From Microcebus murinus (taxonomy: Eukaryota > Chordata > Mammalia > Primates > Cheirogaleidae): DNA of 64,000 nt. Position numbers and translations under genes: made by a program. Below, piece after piece: positions 23,121 to 36,025 of this stretch; within the stretch, counting starts at the first letter, position 1; each line of letters starts with the position of its first letter. Under the pieces are notes generated by a model. It was given only the letters and a program-made list of their open reading frames with translations. It searched no databases and was not told the origin of the DNA. The stretch spans positions 54,699,501-54,763,500 of the forward strand of contig NC_134108.1 in assembly GCF_040939455.1 (NCBI RefSeq), written 5' to 3'.

Positions 23121-25124
23121 ATGTATATATACCAATACATACATATGTAAATTTAGTCTGAGCATTACTGTTTTAAATGAAATAGTTTTCATCTAGGGCA
23201 AATCATTAAGCAGAGTTCGCATATGATACAACTCATTTTTATTTCATTTTCTTATAATGGAAAATATAAAATATCTTTAGATTTTCCCATATGACACTCT
23301 GAAATTCTTGATTGACTTTAAAGTAGCACAACTTTTTTCTTTCATCACAATCTAAAAATTAACACAGATTCTTCCTAAATATGCTGTAATAGATTACATT
23401 TTTTTTTCTTGTAGCTCATCAGCTCAGGCCCTTAATCACAATTTTATAATAAAGTCAGTGGTTATTTCTATATCTGGGTTCTAAAGATGACCATGACTAT
23501 TATTGAAAAGTTAACATAATTACATTTTATACACTTAGGTTCATATCAGAAAACTAATATACAATATTTCAGTTTTATTTGCTTAAATCTTGATTTGGGA
23601 AAATATAAAACCAGATAAATAAAAAATATAAAAATATGCTTTTTCCTCATATGTGTATTGCTTATAAAAGGTTTTCATAACAAAAATGCTTTATATTAAT
23701 TTCTTTTTAAAAAATAAACATGGCTAATTATAATATGCTATGGTGACTGACATGTATTATGTTAAATATTCAGAAAGTCAGTGTCATTCCAATACAACAC
23801 ATTATTCAGTGCTACCCACCTTGACCTTGAAGAATATATTAATAATACTTTTCTCTTTCAAAACATTTCCATATGTGACAATTCTTATTTCCTTGGCATT
23901 TTAAGGAATGCTATCCAATCATCTATAAATGTTAGTCTATCTATAGAAGTTCACTACCCAAACGGCAATTCCATTTTCATTTTTGCTTGGTGAATATGGA
24001 GTATTTGATGGAGAAGGTTGTGTCCAAAGTCTAGATGATGATAATATCATTTCTGTCATACTTTAGTGGACAACCAAAGTGTCCTTTGGAATGTTTCCTT
24101 GCTATTGTGGCAGCTTCCAAGTATATTACCAAGCAGGTTATCCCAGAAACCATAATCAAAAACCAAGTTAAGATAAAGAGATCACATGGCTTATTATAAT
24201 ACATTACTTTACAACACTATAAGCAAGTAACAAAGGAGAAGAGAAATGGTATATTAACATATAGGACAGCAAGAATTTGGAATAAAAGGTACACTGTACT
24301 TTAAATGTCTCTCTCTCTCTCTCTCATATCAGACTTTCTTACTGATCATGTGGGTATAATACCATTTTTAAGGATGAGTGAAGACGTTCAGAAGACAGAA
24401 AAAGCACATAACCAACATGTTTACTTTATCAGTGACTCGGAGCCAACTACTCCTTGCCATATTTGTATCTCCCAAAATAGCCTATTGAATAGTCATGTTT
24501 TCTATCTATTTCTGGGGAAAAGCATGTACGTGACCAGAATGATATCATACCAGTTATTTGTCACCAGCAGAGGGCCAATTTAAAGACAATATAGCTATCA
24601 ATTTGGAAATAGAGTGATCTGTACTTATGATGAGGTTTTTCCATCCAGTTCTATCTATATGTGGTATTCTTTATTCTATTCTTTTAATCATATATTCTAT
24701 CTTCAATATGACTTATATAGATTTACTCTCTATTTCATGCACCTTATGAATTCTGTCTATATATCGCAAACTACTAGATCATTTAATATTTTTAATTAAC
24801 ATGTCTTAGTAGTTTCATACATCTTTTTGTTTTGTTTATTTTTGTCCTCTGCCACAGAATTAAATATCTTCAAATAATACTGCAAAGACTTATTATGAAA
24901 AAGAATTTGGTCCTCCAAGATATTTTCATTGTGTAATATCATACCAATTGATTCAAACAGTCATGCACAACAAAAGTCACCATGCATCCGAAGTTTAGGA
25001 GTTATCTGACCTATATTAAACAATTTATCTAGGTAGTAACTGATTGTTGAAGTAGCTTAATATGGCAGCTGTAAGTATTTTATTAGCACATTAAAAATGT
25101 GTGTATGACATGAACAGATTATAT
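23121..25124. other. Largely unrecognised AT-rich sequence
   Basis: No gene or repeat family recognised apart from a short (TC)n run at 24307-24326. The 92-codon open frame starting at 24305 begins in that repeat and has no motif. Confidence 0.45.
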
Positions 25125-25472
25125 TGGATTGAATGTTTGTGTTCCCAGAAAATCCATATACTAGAGCCCCAACCTCCAATATGACTATACTTGGAGATAG
25201 AGTCTTTCTGTGGGTAATTAATGTTAAATGAGGTCATAAGGGTGGAGCCTTGATCCAATAGGATTACTTACTGTTCTTATTTTCTTCTATGCAAGGACAC
25301 CATGAAAAAGTGATTGTCTGAAAGCTAGAAGAAAGCCCTCATCAGAACCTGACCATGTTGGCACCCTGGTCCCAATCTTCTAGCCTCCAAAACTATAAGA
25401 AAATAAGTTTCTGTTGTAAGCTACCTAGTCTATCATATTTTGTTATGGGAGACCACAATGACTAATATAGAG
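25125..25472 (+). mobile_element. MLT1-type MaLR solo LTR
   Basis: It has 'ttggattgaatgtttgtgttccc', 'tatacttggagatagagtcttt', 'ttaaatgaggtcataagggtgg', 'cctccaaaactataagaaaat' and a 'ttttgttatggga...gactaatata' end, in MaLR LTR order. No internal sequence is attached. Confidence 0.75.
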
Positions 25473-27149
25473 GGATACTAGAGATATGAATTTTGATCTT
25501 TCTCCAACTTTTTCAGTAATGACTTGCTCCATTAGGTTGAATAAGCCTACATACAGCTTGAATAGACAGACTGAATTCCTACAAACTTCCCTAAAGTATT
25601 ACCAAAAAATATATATGTTAGTAAAGTAAAAATAAATAAAAGCATCTAAAAGCTATTAAGTTGGCTGCATTCTACTAAGAGACTACTTCAACCCCAATCA
25701 TTTTGACAGCTGAGAATAAAATTCTGGACTTAAGCCAAAACTTTTTACCCTGTACTATTCTTCTCGGAATCCCTGACTTCTATCCTCACTGCTGGGTGGC
25801 TGTCCATTTCCCTTGCTCTTTTCTGGTTTAACATGCATGACTGCTATCCCAGCTAAAACATTTGCTTCTTCTAGAAAATTGGTTTATTCCTCCAATGATA
25901 CCGTATAGATATTTCTTGGAATATACCCTGTTTTGTCTTTCTTTTTTCTCAATTCATATTCTTTTTCCTAATCATATTCATAATATAATTGTTCATTGTA
26001 TTCCTGTCATGCAAAAGGAAATTAAGTAAAATTAGATTTGGTCTGTATAACTTAATTTAATAATTTAGATAACTTTAACATTTCTAATACAGTGACTTTT
26101 CAGAAATATTTTTCCTTCAACAATTACTGTTTCTGGATGTAAAAATAAATTGGTGGATGATGAAAACTGGAAATTGTTGGTGAAAATTGGAAATTATTGC
26201 TGAAATGATCATTGCTAACAATGAAGTATTCCCCAAATTCCTATTGTTGGCATCTGATAACATATACTACTGTACATATCTCAGGCAACTATCAATTGAA
26301 GAAGCAAGAGACTCTTTCCCTTTCTAATTATTTTTATTTATAGGATTTCATCATTTCCTGTAGGATTTGGCTACCATGGAAGATGATAACCTTAAGGTGG
26401 TAAAGTGGTAACACAGTTATCTAAGGTATAACCATCAGAATAACCTGGTTGAAAACTTTAATTATATCATACTGAAAATATTTATTTCATGTTTGACATT
26501 AGAAAGATATCAATAAGTATAATCTCACATTATCTGCTTTTGTGTTTTTCACTTTTATGTGCAATTCAGTTGAGAGTATAAACAATGCTTTTAATTCATC
26601 AGCCGGCTTTATTAATTTAAATAATCTCTAGTTATTATTTTTAACAATTTTAACAACATATTTTTTAAAAAACACTTCAGCAATTGTCCATTTTTTGTGT
26701 GTTATAATTCAAGGTTGATAATTGAGGCAATCATGTGCAATAATCATAAATAGCATAAGCACAGAGAATAGTCATAGTGATTCTTAAAGAATGACATTAA
26801 CTTAAATAGAATGATTTATACAAATACATAGTGATGATTTATATTTAAAGAAATGCATGTGAAGATTTAGTAAATATTTTTTACTTGCATATTTTGATAC
26901 CTTTAAATAAATTCTAAGCGAACAGTAGATATTTTTTAATCCATCCTAACAGTTCAAGAAATTATAGATTTTAAAGTAAGATGGGGATGAAGTGGGTGAA
27001 TTCATGATTTGCTATAATCTTTTCCTTTTTATTCTAATCCAGAAGAGTTATTCTTGGGATATCAGTTCAGAAAAATAATTCCTTAAATGTATTATTCAAT
27101 ACCTAGAGAGGTGCATTTCTTTCTTTTTTGTATTGTTTGTTTTGAGTCA
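25473..27149. other. Largely unrecognised AT-rich sequence
   Basis: No gene or repeat family recognised. It contains a short imperfect tandem duplication at about 26157-26200 ('gatgaaaactggaaattgttg' unit). Confidence 0.4.
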
Positions 27150-27300
27150 TGGTCTCCATACTGCTTAAGGTCTGACAAGGTTTCAATCAAAGTGGTGGTC
27201 AGGCTGTGTTCTCTTCTATAGCTTGGGTTTTTTTGGGAAGCTTATGTGGCAGTTGGCAGACCAAGATGGCTTTAATGTTTCCCTCATCTTAACTAAACTT
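27150..27300 (-). mobile_element. Probable ancient LTR fragment
   Basis: 'aaggtctgacaaggtttcaatcaaagtggtggtcaggctgtgttctc' and the following 'gcttatgtggcagttggcaga' resemble the antisense LTR family also seen at 11619 and 31397. Short and diverged. Confidence 0.4.
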
Positions 27301-27967
27301 ATAAACAGGCTTCTGACTGACTCTAGGTCCTGACATTCCTTTTCTTAGAGTACTATTTTAGAAAACTTTCAATCCTAAATTCTTTCACTGTCCCTTTGAG
27401 ATACATTCCTTTCTGCCTTTCTCAAGGGCCTGAGAGCCATCTCTTTGAAATGTAAACATCAAGAAAGACAGCACCCCTATCTCCTAGGTTCTGTAGGAGG
27501 GTAGGAGTCAAACTTCTGTGGAAGCCTTGCTCCAAATTGTACAGTGCCTACTGTTATGAAGACCAGAGAAAGTTTACTTTTCCTTTGTGTAAGTCCAATT
27601 AAGACACACAGATATAACTTGCTTGTTGTTCATTGATGGCCTGAATCTTATTTTAAAAAGAATAAGAATGTTTAGGTCCTTTTCAAGAATTTTGCAATTG
27701 TTTTAGTGTTGGAAGTTTTGTTTTGTTTTTGTTTGTTTTGGTTTTATGTTTTTTACAAATGTTAGTTTCTAAACATGATATGCTATACAAGTGTTTTTAG
27801 AACTTAAAATAGCTATTACAATTGGGAAGTGACAGGAAACTCAGAGCAGTATGTTATGATGTAAAGTTCTTCAGGTTTATAACCAGTAAAATAGTCTTGG
27901 TTTTACTGTGACACAACCTCTTTGTCAATATCAGGCACTTCTCACAGTGTTTGGTGAGAATTAAATG
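27301..27967. other. No recognised feature
   Basis: Nothing assignable. A T/G-rich simple stretch lies at 27714-27745. Confidence 0.4.
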
Positions 27968-28470
27968 AGAAAAAAAAAGTGGTATATATACACAATGGAA
28001 TACTATTCAGCCTTAAAAAAGGAAATTCTGTCATTTGTGTCAATATGAATGAAAAGCATTATATTAAATGATATAAGCCAGGCATAGAAAGACAAATGCT
28101 GCATGGTCTTACTTATATTTAGAATCTAAAAAGGTTGAAATCATAGATGAAGGAATAGAATGGTGGTTATCAGAGACTGGTGGGGAAATATTGGGAGATG
28201 TTGGTCAAAAAATACAAAATTTCAGTTAGAAGGAATAAGTTCAAGAAATCTGTTGTATGGCATGCTGATTATAATTAATAACAATATATTGAATTTTTAA
28301 ATAGCAAAGGAAATAGATTTTAATTGTCTTTACCACAATAAATAAGTATGTGAGTCAATGCAAATGTTAATTAACTTGATCAGCCATTCCATAATCTATT
28401 TGTATTTCAAAACATCATGTTATACACAATTTATATATGCAAGTTTTATTTGTCAATTAAAAATATAATA
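27968..28470 (+). mobile_element. L1MA/L1MB-type LINE 3' end
   Basis: It begins 'gtggtatatatacacaatggaatactattcagcc', passes through 'ggtggttatcagagactggtgggg', and ends 'catgttatacacaatttatatatgcaag...tttatttgtcaattaaaa'. This is the classic 3' end of an old mammalian L1. 5'-truncated, no frame. Confidence 0.8.
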
Positions 28471-28746
28471 ACATATTTGGGAAAATTACATGTGAAAACC
28501 CTTTGAGCAAAAGTACATCATCTTCAAGAAGCCAAGAAAGATTTCTATAATTATAAGAATCTAGGAGTCAAGAATTTGAGATGAGTAGAACAGATTGTGT
28601 TTTGCCCTCAGTAGCTTAAAATTTAGCTGGTCAAATATTCATTGAATGAATAATAAACTTATTAAGAATCTTAAATGAGAAGAATTAATGTGTATAATGT
28701 AACCTATATAACAATAAACAAAAGGACTAAACATGATATATTCAGG

Positions 28747-28870
28747 GAAATACATAATTCATATCTAGTAATTTAAGTGGCAACAAAATTTGCCCTTTGC
28801 CCTTTTATCATTACATATTTGAAACAACTTAATAGGTTGTTTGGAGAGAGTTGTTGTATCAACAACTTGA
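28747..28870 (+). repeat. Local direct duplication, copy 1 (about 124 bp)
   Basis: Aligned with 28916-29040 it shows 5 substitutions and 1 single-base indel, so about 95% identity. Each copy ends in the hairpin-forming 'agttgttgtatcaacaact'. The copies are separated by 45 bp. I do not recognise the unit as a known repeat family. Confidence 0.9.
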
Positions 28871-28915
28871 TGGTAGGCTACCTGAGGGTAGCTATAATTA
28901 TTATAATTTCAACTT

Positions 28916-29040
28916 GAAATACATAATTCATATCAAGTAATTTAAGTGGCAACAAAATTTGCTCTTTGCTCTTTTATCATTACATATTTGAAACAATTTG
29001 ATAGGTTGTTTTGGAGAGAGTTGTTGTATCAACAACTTGA
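28916..29040 (+). repeat. Local direct duplication, copy 2 (about 125 bp)
   Basis: Partner of 28747-28870. Confidence 0.9.
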
Positions 29041-29584
29041 GAGGTTGTTTAAATTAAATCAAATGATATATTAATACCAAGAAAATATGTAAGAAGCATC
29101 TATAAATAATCTTAACTATTTCACTTTGTTGAAGTTAGAAGCAAAATATGAATAATCACTTTCGATGAATTTTTAAACTTGAAAAAGAATCATCTACGTT
29201 TGGCTACATTTTAAAAATATTCTTACTTTTCAATGTATTAACACTTCAATCATTGGATCATCATATTTTCACATTAGATATTAGTAAATTTTTATGTAGG
29301 GATACTAACTATTCAAAATCAATGTTTTAATAAACTGCATATATTCCAATACACTCTTATTCTCAATAAATTTTGTCCATTTAATAGATATATAAAAGAC
29401 ATCTAATTCACCTCTGAACTACAGGTACACAACGAAAATATTCTTCCCTGTGAATTATATGTGCTTATGAATTATATATTTAGCATAGTAAGAAAAATTA
29501 ATCAATAAAAATACTATCATATAATATCAATTTTATAAAATGCCATGTAGAAAAATAAAGCATTATAAAAGTATAGAGAGTGAA
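29041..29584. other. No recognised feature
   Basis: AT-rich sequence, nothing assignable. Confidence 0.4.
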
Positions 29585-30640
29585 GAAAGAATGAATGCAC
29601 CATCATACCATTGTGATATTTGAGGCAAGATATGCATGAAATAAGCAATTGAACAAACTATACAAAGTATGGGGAAGAGTGTTCTATTCAAAGGAAATAG
29701 CAAGTACAAAGGCCTTGAATGAGAAACTAGGATAGTACTTCTAGAGTAACCTGGTAAACATTAGTGTGGCAAAATCAGAGTGAGTGAGATTGGTAGCACT
29801 GGGAGATGAGACTGAAGATACTAGCAGAAGCAAGACCAATTTCACATACAGGAAGACAAAGCCAAAATAGTAGGGTGGAGTTCACGAAAATTTGGTGGAC
29901 TTCAGATACAGTTTGATGGTGTGGCCTAATGCATTATCTAATAAAGTAGCTATGAGTAAAAGAGAAGTCAAGAAAGTTTTCTAATTTGTTGTTCAGCAAC
30001 TAGTTGAATTGTGCCATAACTTAGTGAGAAGTCAACAGCAGGGAAGAAACAGGTAAGGGAAAGGGAAAGCAAAAGTTTTGTTTTGAGTATTTTGAATTTA
30101 AGATGCTGATTAGACACCAAAATGGATGAATTGAATAATGTGTTAAACACATGAATTTTGAATTCTGAGAAAATATGGCATGGAAGTAAAATATGGGAGT
30201 CGTCATTACAATACTGATGGAACTTGTAAGCCATGGAACTAGATGCAATCACTAAAAAGTTAGTGTAAATGGAGAGTAGTATAATGTGCTAAACTCTGGT
30301 GCACCTCAACACTTAAAGAGAAGCAAGAAGAAGATCTGGCAAGAATGGCTCAGAATGGTAGGTCATACACTCTGCATGTGTGTGGTGTGTAGAAGTGAAG
30401 TGAAAAATGTGCTTTGAGGAAAAACTGCTGGGTGGGTGAGTATGGTGAGGATTCAGTACATTAGGATTGGAAAGATGAAGGTCATTAGTGACTTGGTAAA
30501 AAACCACTTTGGTGAAGTGTGGAGATAACATTTTATTGAAGAGAAAGGATGATGAAAAAAAAGGCACAGGAAGTTCATTGGGAAAAATTACTTTTGAGCT
30601 GTTGCCCTTAAGAAGGTAGCAATATATGGGCAAGAAACTC
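29585..30640 (-). mobile_element. L2 LINE fragment (RT to C-terminal region)
   Basis: The plus strand follows the antisense of L2 ORF2. Landmarks are 'aaggaaatagcaagtacaaaggcc', 'gatgctgattagacaccaaaatggatg', 'aaatatgggagtcgtcatta' (the complement of the RT active-site 'tgctgatgactcccaaat'), 'gtgcacctcaacacttaaagag' and 'aaggtcattagtgacttgg'. The order is that of the L2 consensus over about 1 kb. All frames are degraded, so this is an ancient relic. Confidence 0.65.
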
Positions 30641-31396
30641 AGGGAGAGGAGAGTATATGAAAAAATAAGATTGATGTTTTTATTCCTAAGATGGACTCTA
30701 TTTTATCCACAGAGGACTTTTGTAAGAAGATAACTTGAATTCAGCTTACTATATCCCCAGTGGTTAACTCCTATCTATCTCTCTAAATCAAATGGCTACT
30801 GAGGTTAACGTTAGTCTTTGTTTTGGCAGGGTTAAGGGATAGTATTGGAAGAAAGAATGTTTGCATGAATTTTACCTTTCTGAGCTGATCAAAAGCCTGG
30901 ATACCACAAAAAAAGAGTCATGAAACTGGGAGATTAATGCAGCTGATTCCAGGTATATCTTGTTCCCTAGAAATCCTTGACATTTGTGGAAAAGGAAAGT
31001 GAAAACAATGGCCCTATGAGACAGTGCTTAAGCTTCCTGCCTCCCCTAAACCACTATATGTTTGGAATTGCTAACTGAATATTCTATCCCTAAATTTTAG
31101 AAGTTGTGAAGTGACCTGGGAGGATGAGGTCTTTCTGAATGTACATTATTAGCAGATGGCAGGTGGCCAGGCTACTACAATCTTGCCAACCAACAGCCTG
31201 GTACCTTGTGTAATACCTCCCCACTTATGGTATTACCAACTAGAACTGAGTTTAATGAGCTGAAGAAGAAAAGTAGCAACCTAAGAGAACTAGCAACCAG
31301 AAATCAGGACACAAATTTGGCCTTTAGAGCCCACTGGAAGAGTCAAAAGACCACCTCTGTGAGAAAATAAACATAAATATTAAGACTAGTTAGGAC
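30641..31396. other. No recognised feature
   Basis: Moderate GC content, no repeat or exon recognised. Confidence 0.4.
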
Positions 31397-31890
31397 TATG
31401 TATTAGTTGCAAATTGCTACATAACAAATTACCATAAATTTAGTAGCATAAAAACACACACATTTAATATCTTGAAGTTTCTGTGTGTTAGGAGTTGGCC
31501 ATAGCTGAGATGAATCTTTTGCTTGGTTAAAATCAAGCAGTATTCCAGTGCTGGATTCTTTTCTGGAGGCTCACTGGGGGACTTAATCACTTCTAAACTC
31601 ATGCAGATTGCTGGCAGAATCCTTTTGTGTGTATGCATAGGACCCCAGCTTCTTGATGCCTGGAAGTTGCTCTCAGCTCCTGGTGGTCCTCGTACTCTTT
31701 GCTGCATGGCAGCTTACTTCATCTGTTAGCAAGATCAAGTTTTATTTAATATAACATAATCATGGTACCAACATCTTTGCAATATTTTCTGAGTTAATGA
31801 AAGTTATGGCTCCAGCCAGGGGACAGGATTATACAAAAGTGTGATCAGGAGAAAGGGTATGGGTAGTTACTTTATAGTCTATCCTCCACT
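31397..31890 (-). mobile_element. Ancient MaLR-type LTR
   Basis: 'tattagttgcaaattgctacataacaaattacc' followed by 'tagtagcataaaaacacacac', 'tctgtgtgttaggagttggcc' and a 'ctccagccaggggacaggattatacaaaagtgtgatcagga' end. Same family as 11619 and 32886. Family naming is from recall. Confidence 0.5.
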
Positions 31891-32885
31891 ACAGTGGGTA
31901 TTTTGGAGCCAAAATAAAAATGTGAATTCCCATCAAAATGATTTGATAGATAAATTGGGATATATTTGTAATGACTTTGCACAGTATGATGTTATCATTC
32001 CTCAGAGACGGCTTACTGTGTTCACTGCTAGCAAGAAGTGGGGGAAGTGATGATTTTAATCCAGTTAGGGATTAGGATGGGTTGAAGCCAAATTACATTT
32101 AGTATAAGGCTCATTTTACATCTGTTTTTCTCCTTTTCCTGGGGTATTGGCCTTTGATTAAGAGCCTGATGTTTCACCAGGAACCCTCTCTGGAAGAGTC
32201 TTATATTTTAATATTACTTCCTATAATGATGAGACTGAAAAAAATTCCTCCTGCCCTTTTTCACAGTTTTTAGGATTATACATTAAATCTCCCATCATGC
32301 ACAGCTTCTTCATCACAGATTGTCTCCAGGTAAATAGCCTGCAGATCATTATGTTGCCTCTTTTAAATTATTCACGACTGTAATCTTTGCCCCTCTAGTC
32401 TTCGTTGGCTCCAGATTTCTTATGCCACTACTCATATTTTTTAAAAATATTATTACATTGTTAAAGTTGTTTCTTCTAGAAATATTGGCCTTCTGCAAAC
32501 TTTTGTATCCTACAATAAGTCAGAAACCCTTAATTCTTTATCTAAAATTTCATATTATTTTCCATTTTTTATACCACTTTCCTATTCTTTCTGTCATTTT
32601 ATTACCTCATATTTCTCTTTTTATTCTGAGTCCATTTTACCCCTGAGAGAATGGAGAAGTATTTTCTTTTATTTTTGTTTATGTAACTTTTTCCTTTTGT
32701 TTTATTTATTGTATGTCACATGCTCTCTATCCTCGCTTCTCATTTTAGAGTCAGCTATTCTTTTAAGAATAATGTGGAAAAGACTGTTTAGAGTTAACTG
32801 GAAAACTAGTGCTCTATATTTTATGTTTCCTAAAAAACATTTCACAGAAATTCTGCATATCTCTCTGGCATCTGTGTATGTCTGT
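31891..32885. other. No recognised feature
   Basis: AT-rich sequence with no recognised gene or repeat. Confidence 0.4.
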
Positions 32886-33415
32886 TCCACTATCTTTTGC
32901 TATTTAACAAACTACTCCAAAACATAGTGGCATAAAACAGCAATCATTTTATTATCGTCAGTTTGTGGACCATGATTTCAGGCAGGCTGACTCTTCCATT
33001 CCACATGTTGTCAATAGATGGCACAGAGTATTCTTCATTTGGCAGAAGGGTTGGTCTGGAGGATCCAAGGTACTCTGCCTCACACGTTTTGTGCCTTGGC
33101 AGCAATAATTGGATGGCTGGGCTCAACTGGGACTGTTTGTTGATTAGAGTACCTATAAAAAGGATCAAAAGTGTTATAGTTAGACTTCTTACAGAACAGC
33201 TCAGGGATCCCTGAAAGAGTGCTAAAAGGAATGGAAGGAAACTAAAGAGATTCTTCTGGCCTTACTTAAGATGTTCCTGAATGTCATTTTTGCTTCATTT
33301 GATTGGTCAAATCATTAAGGGCAGCCCAGATTCTAGGAAGGGAAATTAAAGTCTACTTCTCAATGGAAGGGATAGCAAAAATGTGTGGCTACCCTTAGCA
33401 CACTACAGTATCACT
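32886..33415 (-). mobile_element. Ancient MaLR-type LTR
   Basis: 'ctatcttttgctatttaacaaactactccaaaacatagtggcataaaacagc' opens the element and 'gctacccttagcacactacag' closes it. It is the third copy of the family in this window. Confidence 0.5.
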
Positions 33416-35504
33416 CCCCTATGCCATATCCTTTTCATAGAAAGTTCATTATAAAGGTGAGCTTAGAAAATAGTCCACAGTAAAGCCCTATAAGTCAATT
33501 ATTATATTAGGCTATTTAGTGTTTAATAATCACTTATTGGCTTACTCTCTTTGCAGCTATAAAGCCAAATGTTGCTTTATCTCATTCAAACACTGAGCCA
33601 TAAAGCTAGCACATTTCTCAGGATTAAGAGTCCTAATAAGAATTTGAAATTAGTTTTCTTATTTGTGCTGGTTATGAAGCTATTTGACTCTTAGCTTTAA
33701 ATCCATACTTCTCTACTTTGCTTTTTGATGCTGGTGTGGGGATTCTGCAGCCTACAGTTTTTCCTCATGTGGATTCCTCTTATCCTTTTTCAGAACAGGC
33801 ACTGGAGGGAGACTGAAAGGCAGGTGGAGGAATGAAGGAACTCCTTTATTTCAATTTCCCTGTTGTTCCTGTCAATGTCACTTCATCAGAGTTGCAACAC
33901 CCTGGCTTCTGCAGTGGTTTCCAATTTCTAGCTTGTGTTGGTTCTTCCAAGGCCATCCTCATCTGCCTCCTCTCCCTACTAGGAGGAAGTTACCAGCACT
34001 AGGCTGACTTCTAGCTTCATGAAGGGTTTCACACTCCTTCGATGAACAAATGGGTCACCAGAATCAACAGACAGTGCCACCTTCTGAGAGATCTCACCCC
34101 TGATCCTGTGGGATGCTTGCATTGAGCTTCTGATGTAATAGGTGCCATTTCGTGACTTGAGACTTGAGTTATAACTTACAAGTCCCCCCGCCTTCTTGCT
34201 ACTGGGACACCAGACTAGCTGGCTGGCACTCCCTCTTCAAATGTCTGATTCTCAAATCTATGAGGATCCTACTCCTGGCTGCTAAATTCTGAAAACCCTG
34301 AACTTTTTTTTCTTTTTCTTTTTTTCCAACATCAAAGGCAATACCTGTATTCTCATTTATTATCTCTACCTTACTTCATTTTTTTTCCTATTTTGTCATG
34401 TAAATTCTCCAATATCTGTTTAACAAATTCCTTATATTAAATGCTCTCCATTGAAAAAGCTAGTGTAGTTTCTGTCTTCCTAATTGAATGCTTACTGACA
34501 CATTGTACTGACCCTGCTTCATTCTTTATTTTCTTATTGATTGTCTCAGGAAAATACAAGGCAAAATTCTGGACATTTGTGGAGCTTAATTTTCTTCAAT
34601 CCATTTAATAATTCTGAAACAATGCAACTAATGGATAAAATCCTTTTCTGCTAGAAATAATTTAAGTAGTTTCTTCATCCTAAATCTAAACTCAGGCTAA
34701 TATAGAACTTAGCCTGATCCAAGGAAAATAATAGAAAAAAAAAATGAGTAAGATCAAGAGAGAACACCTAACAATAATAAAGAAAATCTCTTCCCTTATT
34801 TTGTCATTTTTACTCTATGTATGTTTACTTTCTCTTAGTAATAATAAAATTTTCTAAAAACACTTGCATAATAGTTTCTGTTTTTTCAGGAAGTATTCTT
34901 CATTCCTGAACTAGTCTATTCAACTGTGGACTAATTTATTCTAGCTATCTTTCTTTCTACCTTATCTAGTTGAGAACTTCACTAAAATAGATCATGTACT
35001 ACAAAGGTGTTATTGTAATTTCAGAAAATAGTTATATAATTCCACATAAGGGACGTCAGATAAAGCTTTACGGGTATAAAGATAATTCATCAGAGGGCTG
35101 TGTGGGAATTACTAGATTTAAAGGAATAGAGAAACATAGGGGCTGAAATAATTCTGTATGAAAATTATATGCTTGACCAATCTTTAATTTATTCACAAGC
35201 TTTGAGCAGTCTTATATCAGTAACTTATAAATTCAGCATCTAATCAGATATAACAAATTTGGTTAGCATATTACTCTAACATTGTATTCTAACTCTCCCC
35301 ATAATATTTCATTCTTATTGCTTAAGGCTTTACATTCTCTTCGTATGCTAAAACCAAAATCTGCCACATCTCCCCAAATATGTCATCTCTTCCTTAACTT
35401 GATCTGGTTATCTACCTCCCCCACCATTAATTCTATGTCCAGATGTTGTATGCAGGTCACCATACATCCTAAAGGATCTCTCAGTTGCTAACTCTTATCC
35501 ATAT
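33416..35504. other. Largely unrecognised sequence
   Basis: 33700-34300 is less AT-rich and looks like an ancient repeat or formerly conserved sequence. I could not assign it or find an open coding frame. The rest is AT-rich with T-tracts at about 34300-34330 and 34380. Confidence 0.4.
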
Positions 35505-35665
35505 GGCCAGGAGAGGTGGCTTATGCCTGCAATCTCAGCACTCTGAGAGGTTGAGGTAGGAGGAACACTTGAGGTCAGGAGTTCAAGACCAGCCTGAATA
35601 AGAGTGAGATCCTACAACCGATCTCTACCAAAAATAGACCTGTTTCTAAATAAATAAATAAATAA
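35505..35665 (+). mobile_element. Alu left-arm monomer (FLAM-like)
   Basis: 'ggccaggagaggtggcttatgcc' to 'accaaaaatagacc', then a (AAAT)n tail at 35645-35664. Only one 7SL arm is present. A second, dimeric Alu starts 12 bp later. Confidence 0.85.
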
Positions 35666-35676
35666 GAATTCCTATG

Positions 35677-36015
35677 GGCCGGATGCAGTGGTTCGTGCCT
35701 GTAATTCTAGCACCCTGGGAGGCCAAGGCGGGAAAATCTTTTGAGGTCAGAAGTTTGAGACCAGCCTGAGCAAGAATGAGACCCTGTCTCTACTAAAAAT
35801 AGAAAAAAAAATTAGCTGGGCAACTAAAATAGAAACAAAAAATTAGCTGGGCATGGTGGCAAGCACCTGCAGTTCCAGTTACTGGGAGACTGAGGCAGGA
35901 GGATCGCTTGAGCCCAGGAGTTTGAGGTTGCTGTGAACTAGGCTGATGCCAGGATACTCACTCTAGCCTGGAGAAACAAAATGAGACTGTGTCAAAAAAC
36001 AAAAATAATAATAAT
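35677..36015 (+). mobile_element. Strepsirrhine-type Alu, dimeric
   Basis: 'gggccggatgcagtggttcg' to 'gagactgtgtcaaaaaac' and an A-rich (AAT) tail. Between the arms the block 'attagctgggcaactaaaatagaaacaaaa' repeats the 'attagctgggca' motif, so the junction has a small internal duplication. Probable 10-bp TSD aattcctatg / atttcctatg at 35667-35676 and 36016-36025 (one mismatch). Confidence 0.9.
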
Positions 36016-36025
36016 ATTTCCTATG

